The notes beneath the pieces were generated by a model. It was not told where the DNA came from. It worked only from the letters and a program-made list of their open reading frames with translations, and searched no databases. Positions 1 to 7,342 of a stretch of 64,000 nt of DNA are shown here, piece by piece. The DNA is from Candidatus Bacteroides merdavium (GTDB lineage: Bacteria > Bacteroidota > Bacteroidia > Bacteroidales > Bacteroidaceae): contig DXAV01000083.1 of the NCBI GenBank assembly GCA_019116805.1, forward strand, positions 1 to 64,000, given 5' to 3'. Position 1 is the stretch's first letter. Each line of letters begins with the position of its first letter. The translations under genes and the position numbers were made by a program.

Positions 1-58
1 TCGTTTCATTGCTTTCTTTGTTTTTTAATTGTTTACATTTAGATTGGTTCATTGTCCG

Positions 59-146
59 GTCTGCCACCGAGGCTGCATCGGTCCGACACCAAGGCGGCTT
101 CTGTCCGACACCAAGGCCGCCTCGGTCCGACACCGATGTTACCCCT
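59..146. repeat. 22-bp tandem array, four units (phage)
   Basis: Four units start at 59, 81, 103 and 125, exactly 22 bp apart. Units 2 to 4 share GTCCGACACC and unit 1 is a diverged copy. Each unit is an interrupted palindrome with arms ACCRAGGC and GCYTCGGT. The array lies just past the 3' end of the leftward gene 139-381, and its last unit overlaps that gene's stop codon. The same period and symmetry recur with unrelated sequences elsewhere in the window. Confidence 0.85.
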
Positions 147-381
147 CGTCAGAAGTGCCTGTAGAGGGGATATAGGCCGTTACAAAAGTCTTTACTTCGT
201 GCGACACGATGACGCGCCCCGACCCTTGGCACTGGGGGCAGACAGCGCCGTCCGTTTCGCCTTTGCCGCCGCACACCCGGCAGGCCACGATGTGGGGCGG
301 GATGGTGCGCTCGTGCGTGGGTTCCGGCTCCTGGGGCGCCGGGCGGCGTTGTTTCTTGAATTTGTCGAATAGGTTGTTCAT
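139..381 (-). CDS. small zinc-ribbon-like phage protein (80 aa)
   Basis: Function is unknown. A basic, proline-rich N-terminus is followed by CRVCGGKG and CPQCQGSG, two DnaJ-type CxxCxGxG knuckles that would bind one zinc ion. The ORF track extends it to a TTG at 408, but the ATG at 381 (MNNLFDKF) is the more natural start, because the extra codons run into the CAAGG/CCTTG repeat block. It is the last complete gene of the leftward early operon in view. The 464-703 product carries a similar paired-knuckle motif, so the two may be distant paralogues or act together. Confidence 0.6.
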   Translation of the reverse strand: MNNLFDKFKKQRRPAPQEPEPTHERTIPPHIVACRVCGGKGETDGAVCPQCQGSGRVIVSHEVKTFVTAYIPSTGTSDEG

Positions 382-400
382 TGCTTTTTTTAGTTTACGA

Positions 401-460
401 GTTGACAAGGTTTCAGGCTACAAGGCCCTTGTTGCCTTGTTAACTTGTCCCCTTGTCAAC
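401..460. repeat. inverted repeat and 8-bp tandem repeats between phage genes
   Basis: GTTGACAAGG (401-410) is exactly complementary to CCTTGTCAAC (451-460). Inside this dyad, CTTG recurs at 428, 436, 444 and 452, an exact 8-bp period, and CAAGG also occurs at 406 and 421. The block fills the gap between 464-703 and 139-381. It could be a protein-binding array or an RNA hairpin; no T-run marks it as a terminator. Confidence 0.6.
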
Positions 461-463
461 TGA

Positions 464-703
464 TTAATCATTTTCTCCTTCGTCGGCCACCCATTGGATG
501 GTGACGATGGCTTTCAGTTTCTTCTTTCCCCGGCACACGGGGCAGGGCTGCTTGACGCGCTCCAGACTTTCATCTGTGCCCCAGAACCAGCCGTTGCCGT
601 GGCAGTAGTTGCAGGGGATGCCCCCGAACTCCTCGCGCTCCACGGGCGTCTCGGCGGGGAACAGCGGCGGGGTGACCAGCAGCATGGGTTGTTTCTTGCT
701 CAT
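464..703 (-). CDS. small zinc-ribbon-like phage protein (79 aa)
   Basis: Unrecognised phage early protein with CNYCHGNG and CPVCRGKK, a pair of CxxC knuckles about 20 residues apart that resemble half of a DnaJ zinc domain. The start at 703 overlaps the stop of the upstream 700-924 gene by four bases (ATGA), which suggests translational coupling in the leftward operon. A nucleic-acid or protein-binding adaptor is possible but unproven. Confidence 0.6.
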   Translation of the reverse strand: MSKKQPMLLVTPPLFPAETPVEREEFGGIPCNYCHGNGWFWGTDESLERVKQPCPVCRGKKKLKAIVTIQWVADEGEND

Positions 704-924
704 AGCTTTCTTTCCTTGTATCGCCAGCCGTTCAGCCGGTAGGTCTCGCGCCGGGCCTCCTCACGGGTGAGGAACTCCGCCACCTTGTCGCCGGTGGTGA
801 ACAGCCGGGGCGAAGGGCCGCCCTCCTCGCGGTAGGTGGTGAACAGGTAGACCGCCCAGCACCTGCCGTGGGGTTTGTAGCGATATTCGCGGCTGACGGC
901 CTCCAGGTCAGGCTTCCACTGCAT
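700..924 (-). CDS. hypothetical phage early protein (74 aa)
   Basis: Not recognised. It is a small, charged, aromatic-rich protein (start MQWKPDLE, C-terminus NGWRYKERKL) without a signal peptide or membrane segment. It overlaps the end of the Gam-like gene by 17 bases and the start of the next zinc-ribbon gene by four, so it is clearly part of the same tightly packed early transcript. Confidence 0.6.
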   Translation of the reverse strand: MQWKPDLEAVSREYRYKPHGRCWAVYLFTTYREEGGPSPRLFTTGDKVAEFLTREEARRETYRLNGWRYKERKL

Positions 925-1432
925 CGGCTTCCTTCTTGGGTTCCACGAAGAAGGTTTCTTCCTGCACCACTTGCACGCCTATCTTGGGAAACATTTCGGC
1001 CACTTCGGGCAGGGCGCGGTCGGCCAGCAGGCGGTCTTTGGCCAGTTCCTCGGAGGTGCGGATGTAGGCGGGCAGCAGTTCCTTCACCAGGTTGGTCACC
1101 GCCGCCCAGGTGAAGCCGCGCAGGTTCTTCAGCTTGGGCGTGCCGGTGCGGAAGCCGAAGGTGCCGTGGGCGCTCTCCAGGCTCTTGCGCTTGGCGAAGA
1201 GTTCGTCTTTGTTCTCCATCGCGTAGGATTGCAGGATGTCGAAGTTCTTTTCCTTCACTTCGTTCAACTCTGCCAACTGTCCGGCATACTTCTCGCGGAT
1301 GCGGGTCATTTCGAGGTCCATCTTGGACGTCAGGTGTTGCACCCGTGCGTCGGCGCCGGCATAGTCGGCAAACGCCTGTTCGGCTTGTTCGCGGCTGATG
1401 CCGCTGAGGATGGTTTTCTTGGTTCTTGCCAT
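908..1432 (-). CDS. Mu Gam-like host-nuclease inhibitor
   Basis: A 174-residue protein resembling phage Mu Gam, which binds double-stranded DNA ends and shields them from host exonucleases. Visible features are the N-terminal ISREQAEQAFADY segment, a long charged coiled-coil stretch around residues 35-85, and the family-type segment HGTFGFRTGTPKLK near residues 89-102. Position downstream of the A and B genes fits a Mu-like semi-essential early region. The 5' flank carries a heptad repeat and a 22-bp array, so it may have its own control or be an RNA-processing point in the operon. Confidence 0.8.
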   Translation of the reverse strand: MARTKKTILSGISREQAEQAFADYAGADARVQHLTSKMDLEMTRIREKYAGQLAELNEVKEKNFDILQSYAMENKDELFAKRKSLESAHGTFGFRTGTPKLKNLRGFTWAAVTNLVKELLPAYIRTSEELAKDRLLADRALPEVAEMFPKIGVQVVQEETFFVEPKKEADAVEA

Positions 1433-1443
1433 GATGTTTACTT

Positions 1444-1471
1444 GTTAATGGTTAATGATTAGTGGTTAGTG
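1444..1471. repeat. 7-bp tandem repeats upstream of the Gam-like gene
   Basis: Four copies of a heptamer (GTTAATG twice, then ATTAGTG and GTTAGTG) lie 12 bp before the start of the Gam-like gene. As a leader sequence they would be low in structure and A/C-rich in the leftward transcript. Similar heptad runs (GAAGAAT type) occur near 57.03-57.12 kb. Confidence 0.6.
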
Positions 1472-1483
1472 GAATGCTTTTGC

Positions 1484-1549
1484 CAAGTGCGTTATTTGGC
1501 CGCATCAAGTGCGTTATTTGACCGTGCCAAGTAGCTACCTTGTCAAAAA
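1484..1549. repeat. 22-bp tandem array, three units (phage)
   Basis: CAAGTGCGTTATTTG starts at 1484 and 1506, and a diverged unit CAAGTAGCTACCTTG starts at 1528, an exact 22-bp period. Each unit is a loose dyad (CAA...TTG), and the third has perfect CAAG/CTTG arms. The array sits between the stop of the 51-aa gene and the start of the Gam-like gene. Confidence 0.85.
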
Positions 1550-1571
1550 GCCCCATTTCCAATTCTCAATT

Positions 1572-1727
1572 TTACTCGTCCATGTCGTTCCAGCAAAGCA
1601 GCTGGCGTTCGTTCTCCAGTTCAACGATAAGTTGCTGGAGATATTCGTCATATCTTTCCTCGCTCAATCCGCTGGTCAGTTCACGGATGCGATCCATTTC
1701 TTGTTCTACAAATTGTCTGGGTGTCAT
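1572..1727 (-). CDS. hypothetical phage protein (51 aa, below ORF-track cutoff)
   Basis: This short frame starts with MTPRQFVEQEMDRIRELT and ends WNDMDE. It is strongly helical and acidic in composition, with codon use like its neighbours. It starts six bases after the GemA-like stop codon, which is the spacing expected in this operon. No homologue is recognised; a small regulatory or scaffold protein is possible. Confidence 0.55.
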   Translation of the reverse strand: MTPRQFVEQEMDRIRELTSGLSEERYDEYLQQLIVELENERQLLCWNDMDE

Positions 1728-1733
1728 ACGCGC

Positions 1734-2162
1734 TTAGTTTAAGAGTTTGCTATTATTGTTCTTGTCTGTCTCCTTACGAAGGATGATGCGGAGCTTGATG
1801 CTGAGGGCTTCCAGTTCGTCTACTGTCAGCCTTTGAAACTCCTTGCCCGCCAGCCGGGGATGCAGGCAGTAAGCATCCACCCGTTTCCAGTCCGTGGTGT
1901 CGATGCCCAGCTTCTGCATCAGGTGCAGGGCAGTGGAACGTCGGCGGCGCAGTTCGGCGCGGTAGATGTCGCGGGCACGGCGGTTGGCATCCTGCCGCTG
2001 TAGTTCGTCGCACAGGGCGTCATACTCCCGGTCGGTCATTTCGCGCAGCGACTCGGTTCGGCCGCCGGTGAACTGGCTGACCAGTTGCGCCTTCAGCTCC
2101 TCGCGGTCGCCGGTCGTGGGCAGCCGGTTCAGCAGCACGTAGAATCTTGCGTAATTTCTCAT
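1734..2162 (-). CDS. GemA-like phage regulatory protein (Mu gp16 family)
   Basis: A 142-residue protein resembling the GemA/gp16 family (DUF1018) of Mu-like phages, implicated in modulating host gene expression and DNA topology. Family-like stretches are an N-terminal RFYVLLNRLPT, then QFTGGRTESLREMTDREYD, and RRRSTALHLMQKLGIDTTDW around residues 73-92. It is followed by the 51-aa gene and preceded closely by the 74-aa gene, all on the leftward operon. Family assignment is fairly secure; the function in Bacteroidales phages is inferred. Confidence 0.75.
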   Translation of the reverse strand: MRNYARFYVLLNRLPTTGDREELKAQLVSQFTGGRTESLREMTDREYDALCDELQRQDANRRARDIYRAELRRRRSTALHLMQKLGIDTTDWKRVDAYCLHPRLAGKEFQRLTVDELEALSIKLRIILRKETDKNNNSKLLN

Positions 2163-2175
2163 TGTCTTTCCTCCT

Positions 2176-2400
2176 TTATTTGGTTATGTTCACTTTGCAG
2201 CCGGGGTGCCATTGCCGGATGCGGTTGGCAAACAGCACGTCCCTGGTCTCCATCACGACGCAGCCCTTGGTCCTGGCGCGTCGGAAGCGGATGTCGGCCT
2301 GTATGTTCCTCTCCAGCCATTCTTCCATCACTTCGGCGGCCTCGTGGCCGGGCAGCAGGATTTGGTAGAGCTCGGTGCCGGTGTAGGTGGGGGTATTCAT
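2176..2400 (-). CDS. hypothetical phage protein (74 aa)
   Basis: The track's longer frame (to 2589) has an arginine-rich, out-of-frame-looking N-terminus. The real start is the ATG at 2400 (MNTPTYTGTEL), which overlaps the upstream ATPase stop codon as ATGA. The product is a compact soluble protein with no motif I recognise. The coupling to the ATPase gene suggests joint expression. Confidence 0.6.
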   Translation of the reverse strand: MNTPTYTGTELYQILLPGHEAAEVMEEWLERNIQADIRFRRARTKGCVVMETRDVLFANRIRQWHPGCKVNITK

Positions 2401-3035
2401 GATTTGTCCTCCTCGATTTGTCCGGCCCAATACGCGGCGGCTCCTTCTTCCCAGATGGTGAAATGGTCGCCGGGCTTGGTGATGAAACGCCCTTTGCATA
2501 CGGCGCGGAAGCCTTGGATGAATATCTTCACGTCGGCATCGTAGGCCACCTTCTTGGCGGCGCGGCCTTCCGGCCTCATGCCCTCGCAATGGCTGACGAA
2601 TACCAGCAACTTGTTGGCGTGCTTCTCCTTCAATGCCTTGTAGGAGGCGTAGGTCAGTCCGGTGTATTGGAAGCTGTCGATGATGACCACGTCCGGACTG
2701 CGCCGTTTGGCCAGGCGTTGGCTCAGTTCGTCCATCGGTTCACGGTCCAGTATCTTGAAGCGGCGGTTCACTTCATCCATGCGTTCACGCTTCAACGTGT
2801 TCTGCAACGAAAGACCGGTGCTCTCCTCCAGGCTGTCGTAGGCCACCGTGCACCACCGGCACAAGTATTTGGCCAGTTTCATCACAAAGGCGCTTTTCCC
2901 GTTGCCACTTTCTCCCCAGATAATCCACGTCCCGGTGCGTGACGGGTGGCCGAAGGCGGCTTCCCACTCTCCCTCAAAGGGGAAGCTGGGGATGTGCATC
3001 GCCTGCACTTCGGTCGGTGAATAGGCTCTTTTCAT
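2397..3035 (-). CDS. P-loop ATPase, RecA/KaiC-like (phage)
   Basis: A 212-residue ATPase with Walker A GESGNGKS at residues 41-48 and a Walker B-like stretch PDVVIIDS near 113-120. An acidic segment follows the P loop (YDSLEES), as in RecA-fold enzymes. It lies four bases after the Mu B-like gene, so two different ATPases are encoded back to back. Possible roles are helping target selection or strand transfer, or a replication-restart function. I cannot tell which. Confidence 0.7.
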   Translation of the reverse strand: MKRAYSPTEVQAMHIPSFPFEGEWEAAFGHPSRTGTWIIWGESGNGKSAFVMKLAKYLCRWCTVAYDSLEESTGLSLQNTLKRERMDEVNRRFKILDREPMDELSQRLAKRRSPDVVIIDSFQYTGLTYASYKALKEKHANKLLVFVSHCEGMRPEGRAAKKVAYDADVKIFIQGFRAVCKGRFITKPGDHFTIWEEGAAAYWAGQIEEDKS

Positions 3036-3038
3036 GGC

Positions 3039-3917
3039 TCAGGCTCCTTTCTTCAACTTTTCGATTTCAGTATAAACCCGTCGTAGGCTACCGCCGGTGC
3101 GGTTCACCACCTTCACGATGTCGGTGTCGGCGGGCGCGTTCAGCTTGGCCACCATGGCCGCCTGTGCTTTCAGGAAGGTATCCCGCTCCTTGGCGTCGTC
3201 CGGGGTGACCTTGCTGTATTTGTCGCCATAGCGGGAAAGCATCTCGGTGTAGCCCACCTTCTTGCACTCGATGGAGCGGTTGATTTTCTCCTTCAGACCG
3301 TCGGCTCCCATCATGTACCAGGCGCAGCAGCGTTCGGTGGCGTTCCACAGGGCTTTCAGTTCCAGGAAGGCTTCATATTGCAAGTCTCCGGCTTCGTCCA
3401 AGATGATAAGCGGGTGGTCCAGCGTCCGCAAGTAGAACACCAGGTCGTCGTACACGTCCACATAGCGGCCGTTCGTGCTGATGCCGAATTCCTTGGCGAT
3501 GAAGCGGATCAGGCGTTGCTTGGTTTTCACCTGCGAGCAGTCCACATAGATGGCGTTGCGGTGCGCCTTGACGTAGGCCCGTGCCGTGAAGGTCTTGCCG
3601 ATGTTGGCCATGTCGCAGAGGATGGCGCTCATGCCTCCTTGCTGGCAGGTGGCCAGTTGCTCGCTGATGAAGATGTAGGTAGGCGTCTCGGCGGCGTGCC
3701 ATTCCATTTCCTCCGAAAGCGACACGTTCAGCCGGCGGGCGATGCAAATCCAGTTCGTGTCGCTCACCTGGCGGTCGATGTTTCCTTTCTTCAGGGCGTT
3801 GTAGACGCTAGCGGATATGCCGAGGGCGGCGGCGTGCTTGTTGTCGCTCGGATAGTTGTCACGGTTGGCGCGGATGGCCTCCATGATGCGCTGTTTGATT
3901 TCGTTCGTTAGTTCCAT
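3039..3917 (-). CDS. Mu B-like transposition target ATPase
   Basis: A 292-residue AAA+ protein. The N-terminal 70 residues resemble a helix-turn-helix DNA-binding domain (KHAAALGISASVYNALKKG). An ATPase domain follows with a variant Walker A, DMANIGKT (102-109), and Walker B PLIILDEAGD (169-178). In Mu, B binds target DNA as an ATP filament and delivers it to the A transposase; the same domain order and the position next to A support that role here. The Walker A lacks the usual first glycine of GxxGxGKT, as seen in some Mu B/IS21 IstB relatives. Confidence 0.85.
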   Translation of the reverse strand: MELTNEIKQRIMEAIRANRDNYPSDNKHAAALGISASVYNALKKGNIDRQVSDTNWICIARRLNVSLSEEMEWHAAETPTYIFISEQLATCQQGGMSAILCDMANIGKTFTARAYVKAHRNAIYVDCSQVKTKQRLIRFIAKEFGISTNGRYVDVYDDLVFYLRTLDHPLIILDEAGDLQYEAFLELKALWNATERCCAWYMMGADGLKEKINRSIECKKVGYTEMLSRYGDKYSKVTPDDAKERDTFLKAQAAMVAKLNAPADTDIVKVVNRTGGSLRRVYTEIEKLKKGA

Positions 3918-3949
3918 TCTATTGCTGTTTTAACGTTGTTCTAATAGGA

Positions 3950-6058
3950 TTATATCGACTTGATGGCTGCTCCCTTGTAGCCGCTCACGTCATAGTTCAG
4001 GAAGTCGGCGGTGTCCTCTGCCTTGGTTTGCACAGGCTGCGCCGTGGCTTCCTCTATCTGCCGGGCGGCTTCTTGCCTCATCACGGCCACCGGGGCGACG
4101 GCCTCGCGCTTCATCATGGCGTCGAACTTGCTGATCAGCTTATTCTGTTCGGTCATGATGCGGGTATCTTCGTCCGTCCGTTCGGCCAGGGCCTCGTTGA
4201 AGGTACCGACATCCTTCAGACGGTCTATCAGGTTCCCGTTCTGGTAGATGTAGACATCACCCGTTTCCCCGTTTTCGTCCGGCAGGTAGTAGGCGTCCAC
4301 CTTCAGGTTGTTGGGCTCCAGCTTGTCCAGCACGTCCGGGTCGCTCAGCCAATAGTCCTTGTAGGCCACGCGGCAGTAGCTGTTCCGGCGGATGCTGGTG
4401 CTGACGTGCTCGCCGATGAAGCGGTAGAGCATGGCTTTGTCCAGCGGTTGCAGGTTGGGGTTCATGTTGGCCTCCAGCACTTGCCAGCGGGTCATGCCGG
4501 GATATTTCTTCTGGTTGGGGTGCAGGCTGTTGTTGAACTCCCGCACGTCCGCCATGTCCTCGGCAATCAGTTGCTCCCAGGTGTAATACTCGCGGTCCTC
4601 GTAGGTGTCGTTCAGTTCGTCGCTGACCTTCCTGCTTTCGGTGCGGTATTTTTCGTTCTTGGCGTAGAAGCGGCCGATGCCCAAGTGGTTGCGGTGCTCC
4701 ACGCTCTTCTTCTTGGCACCGTTGAAGTGCTCGGAGCGTTTCTCCTGCGAGTTCAACGGGGCGCAGAAGCGGACAAAGGGGAATATCACGCCGGCCTTCA
4801 GGAAACTGTCTTTCCATTGGGTCATCAGGTGGTTTTCCACTTCCACCTGTGCCGGACAGCACCATCCTTTGTGCTCGATGAGCCGGAACATGCTGCGGAA
4901 CATGTCCACCACCAAGTCCACGTTCTTGTTGCGGTTGTAGGCGAAGCCCACCACGCACTGGCTGGCCACGTCGTAGGCGTAGTATGCCTTGGGGCGTGCC
5001 TTGGTGTCCTTCAGCTTGCGCGGCAGGTCGCGGTCGTCGAACGATATTTTGCTGAACGAGAATTCGGGCGAATGGCGGTGGACGTGCGGCCGCTGCTCGT
5101 GCATGAAGGTGCTCCAACTCATCAGGGCGTTGTTCACCAGCACCTTGTTCTTGGGCTGGTTCAGGTAGGCGTTGATGGTGGAGGGGCTCAATTCCATGGG
5201 CTGCCCGTTCTTGTCCCGGAAATCGGCAGGGTCGAACACTTCACCAGTCTTGGGGTCGAACACTGTCTGCCGTCCGTTCACAAAGTCGGTGTACATGGTC
5301 CACACATCCTTGTTCCAAGGCTTGTTGGGCATCGTAGCCAAGGCCAGCAGCAGGCGTTCGATGTTCACGTTGACCTTGCGCGTGTTCTGGTTGCAAAACT
5401 TCCCGCTGATCAGGGAGGCGTAACTTTTTTCCTGGAACTCCTTCACGCGCTTCTTGAAGCGGGCGGGCGAAGTGGGCAGCGTGTGCCCGAATTCCTTTTG
5501 GTAGAAGCTGATGGCGCCGCTCATTTCTTCCCACTTGACGCGGCTGCCCTGCATCACGGCGCGCTTCATCTTGGTGTCGTTCATCAGCCGCACCACCGCC
5601 TGCAAGGCCGATGCGTTCAGCGTGTATTCCTGCTGCTGCTCCGGCGTGAGGGGTTTCCCGGAAGGCAGCCTGTAGAGGGAATACCAGCTTTGTGCCGCCT
5701 GGTCAATCTCCCAGTGCGTGCCAAACCAGTTCCGTAAGGCTTCTGTATCCATATCTCCGTATTTTTCTTCCACTCTTTTCTTGTATTTCTCCGGCAGGCT
5801 TTCCACGGAAACCAAGGCGGACACGCCACGTCCTACACCTTTGCGGACGACCAGGATCTTGCCGCGGTAGACCAACAGCTTGTAGCAACTCTCACTCATG
5901 ATGGGTGCCAAGACTTCGAGGCTCCACATGGACGGGTGCATCCCGTTTATCTCGCGGGACTGGCTGTAGTCCAGGTTCCCATTGGCCAGTTGCACCGGGC
6001 GGTCGTCGCGCGTCAGGTCGTTCTTTGAAATACATAATATCTTCCCGTAGTATTCCAT
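3950..6058 (-). CDS. Mu A-like DDE transposase
   Basis: A 702-residue transposase that would pair the phage ends and carry out strand transfer for integration and replicative transposition. The catalytic core has candidate acids D341 or D342 (KISFDDRDL), D363 (YYAYDVASQ) and E443 (EKRSEHFNG), the usual RNase H-fold layout. The N-terminal 300 residues are helical DNA-binding material. A Mu-type C-terminal part follows the core and ends with an alanine-rich tail, where Mu A contacts B and ClpX. It is of similar size to Mu A (663 aa). It lies 11 bases after the 120-aa gene and 32 bases before the B-like gene. Confidence 0.88.
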   Translation of the reverse strand: MEYYGKILCISKNDLTRDDRPVQLANGNLDYSQSREINGMHPSMWSLEVLAPIMSESCYKLLVYRGKILVVRKGVGRGVSALVSVESLPEKYKKRVEEKYGDMDTEALRNWFGTHWEIDQAAQSWYSLYRLPSGKPLTPEQQQEYTLNASALQAVVRLMNDTKMKRAVMQGSRVKWEEMSGAISFYQKEFGHTLPTSPARFKKRVKEFQEKSYASLISGKFCNQNTRKVNVNIERLLLALATMPNKPWNKDVWTMYTDFVNGRQTVFDPKTGEVFDPADFRDKNGQPMELSPSTINAYLNQPKNKVLVNNALMSWSTFMHEQRPHVHRHSPEFSFSKISFDDRDLPRKLKDTKARPKAYYAYDVASQCVVGFAYNRNKNVDLVVDMFRSMFRLIEHKGWCCPAQVEVENHLMTQWKDSFLKAGVIFPFVRFCAPLNSQEKRSEHFNGAKKKSVEHRNHLGIGRFYAKNEKYRTESRKVSDELNDTYEDREYYTWEQLIAEDMADVREFNNSLHPNQKKYPGMTRWQVLEANMNPNLQPLDKAMLYRFIGEHVSTSIRRNSYCRVAYKDYWLSDPDVLDKLEPNNLKVDAYYLPDENGETGDVYIYQNGNLIDRLKDVGTFNEALAERTDEDTRIMTEQNKLISKFDAMMKREAVAPVAVMRQEAARQIEEATAQPVQTKAEDTADFLNYDVSGYKGAAIKSI

Positions 6059-6069
6059 GGCGAACCTCC

Positions 6070-6432
6070 TTATTTCAATGCGCCTGCCCAGTTCTGAATG
6101 TCATTTATGACGCTGGTCATCACGCCGTCCCAATGCTTCACACATTCGCCCTCAAAGAAGGCGTCGCAACTGCCTGTGTTCTTGTTGAACTCCAAAATCG
6201 CGCCGTTCGGCAGGTACTGGTACATGAAGTTGTCGCTGTCATGGAAGCACTCCAGGGCCGGGCCTATATTCACAATGAACCCGCCGCGCTGCAAGGCCAA
6301 CCGCCGGATCTTCTTGGCGAGGTCCGTGTCGCTTTGGAAGGCCAATGCCTTGAATACCATCCGTTCCGTGACGTTGAAAGCCTTCATCAGGAACTCGCGG
6401 TTCTCTCTGGTTACAGAAATCTTCTTTTCCAT
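6070..6432 (-). CDS. hypothetical phage protein upstream of transposase (120 aa)
   Basis: The frame is open back to 6594, but the ATG at 6432 (MEKKISVTREN) is the convincing start, because the upstream part overlaps the promoter and start of the opposite gene 6545-6913. The N-terminus (SVTRENREFLMKAFNVTERMVFKALAF) looks like a short helical DNA-binding segment, possibly an Arc/Ner-like regulator. This is inference from position and composition; no family is recognised. Confidence 0.6.
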   Translation of the reverse strand: MEKKISVTRENREFLMKAFNVTERMVFKALAFQSDTDLAKKIRRLALQRGGFIVNIGPALECFHDSDNFMYQYLPNGAILEFNKNTGSCDAFFEGECVKHWDGVMTSVINDIQNWAGALK

Positions 6433-6509
6433 ACGCTTATATCTGTTTTTGCTGTTAATACTCTGTCTGAAAATCCTTCCGCTATCCTCCCGGACCACGG
6501 AAGTTTTGC

Positions 6510-6517
6510 TACCTTTG
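6510..6517 (+). promoter_or_regulatory. Bacteroidetes -7 element TACCTTTG for 6545-6913
   Basis: TACCTTTG matches the TAnnTTTG -7 consensus and lies 28 bp before the ATG at 6545. A clear -33 TTG at the expected distance is missing. It is the only visible reason for rightward transcription inside the leftward operon. Confidence 0.5.
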
Positions 6518-6544
6518 TAGCATGTTTCACTAAAATTACCGTTT

Positions 6545-6913
6545 ATGAACATAGATTTTTTAATGCTGAAGGCGCAGTTCAACGCGCTTCGCAATTTTTA
6601 CATGGGCCATCTTGGCAGCAACCCCGACAAGGACATCGCTTGGAGGGATAAATATCTCTTGTGGGAGTTTGAACGCGATCTTCTGTCATCCTGTGATAAT
6701 ACTCAGCTTTCTTCTCCTGAGAACGAAATACTGGAGCGCCGCCGTTTCCAGCTTCAGGTGCTGATGGATGTCGCATACCTTCAGGGACATCTTGAACGAT
6801 TTGGCGTAGCGCGTCTGATACAACCCGGATCACGCGATATTGCTGACGCTGTGTTTCACGATTCTGACGGGAGCGAGGAAACGATGCTTCCGCTGATTGA
6901 CCGATACTTCTGA
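6545..6913 (+). CDS. putative moron gene, opposite to phage early operon (122 aa)
   Basis: A 122-residue soluble protein (MNIDFLMLKAQFNALRNFY...) with normal-looking codon use and its own -7 element. It is not recognised. It sits between the transposase block and the early leader genes but is read in the repressor's direction, so it could be expressed in the lysogen. Its 3' two-thirds is antisense to the C-terminal part of the frame 6579-7094; both are unlikely to be fully coding. A lysogenic-conversion (moron) role is inferred from orientation and promoter only. Confidence 0.6.
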   Translation: MNIDFLMLKAQFNALRNFYMGHLGSNPDKDIAWRDKYLLWEFERDLLSSCDNTQLSSPENEILERRRFQLQVLMDVAYLQGHLERFGVARLIQPGSRDIADAVFHDSDGSEETMLPLIDRYF

Positions 6914-7094
6914 CAAAGATTTCTTCCTTTCCCAAGACAGCGATGCCACGAACCAGTACATTGCTGAACATCGCTGTTTCGGGAAGGTTGTGCAGTTCTG
7001 CTTTTATCTTATCCAGCAGTTCATGCTTGTTATAGCATTTACCGGTTGTGAACTCTATTGATTCCAGTCTCTGACATACCACTTTCAGTTCCAT
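6579..7094 (-). CDS. phage early ORF with doubtful C-terminal extension (171 aa)
   Basis: The first 65 or so residues (MELKVVCQRLESIEF... KEEIFVRSIGQ) read like a genuine small phage protein and precede any overlap with the opposite gene. After residue 60 the frame turns arginine- and cysteine-rich and runs antisense to 6545-6913, which looks like shadow coding. I suspect an original 60-70-residue gene whose tail was replaced when the opposite gene was inserted. The start at 7094 lies 11 bases after the upstream gene's stop. Confidence 0.45.
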   Translation of the reverse strand: MELKVVCQRLESIEFTTGKCYNKHELLDKIKAELHNLPETAMFSNVLVRGIAVLGKEEIFVRSIGQSAEASFPRSRQNRETQRQQYRVIRVVSDALRQIVQDVPEGMRHPSAPEAGNGGAPVFRSQEKKAEYYHRMTEDRVQTPTRDIYPSKRCPCRGCCQDGPCKNCEAR

Positions 7095-7105
7095 ACACTT
7101 GTCTT

Positions 7106-7315
7106 TTATTTCAGTTCCACAATAATCGGTTCCTCAAAATCCGTCAGCAGACGCGCCTTGAACCAGTCCATGGCGTCCTCGTCCTCGCACACCGCCACGA
7201 ACGTGACGTTGTCCACTTGGTAGACGAACGTGTCATCTTCATATTTGAACTCGCGAAGGAAGTCATCCACCTTCGACCACTCGTTAAATCCTACTGATAC
7301 TCTGATTGCTTTCAT
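7106..7315 (-). CDS. hypothetical phage early protein (69 aa)
   Basis: A small acidic protein (MKAIRVSVGFNEWSKVDDFLREF) with alternating beta-strand and helix pattern, not recognised. It follows the tRNA-like and repeat-containing leader at 7343-7459 and precedes 6579-7094 by 11 bases in the leftward operon. Confidence 0.55.
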   Translation of the reverse strand: MKAIRVSVGFNEWSKVDDFLREFKYEDDTFVYQVDNVTFVAVCEDEDAMDWFKARLLTDFEEPIIVELK

Positions 7316-7342
7316 ATTGCTGTTGTTTTTAATGTTACTGTA

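Noticed and set aside
4028-5737. 569-aa plus-strand ORF
   Set aside because: Antisense shadow of the transposase gene; composition is unlike real protein.
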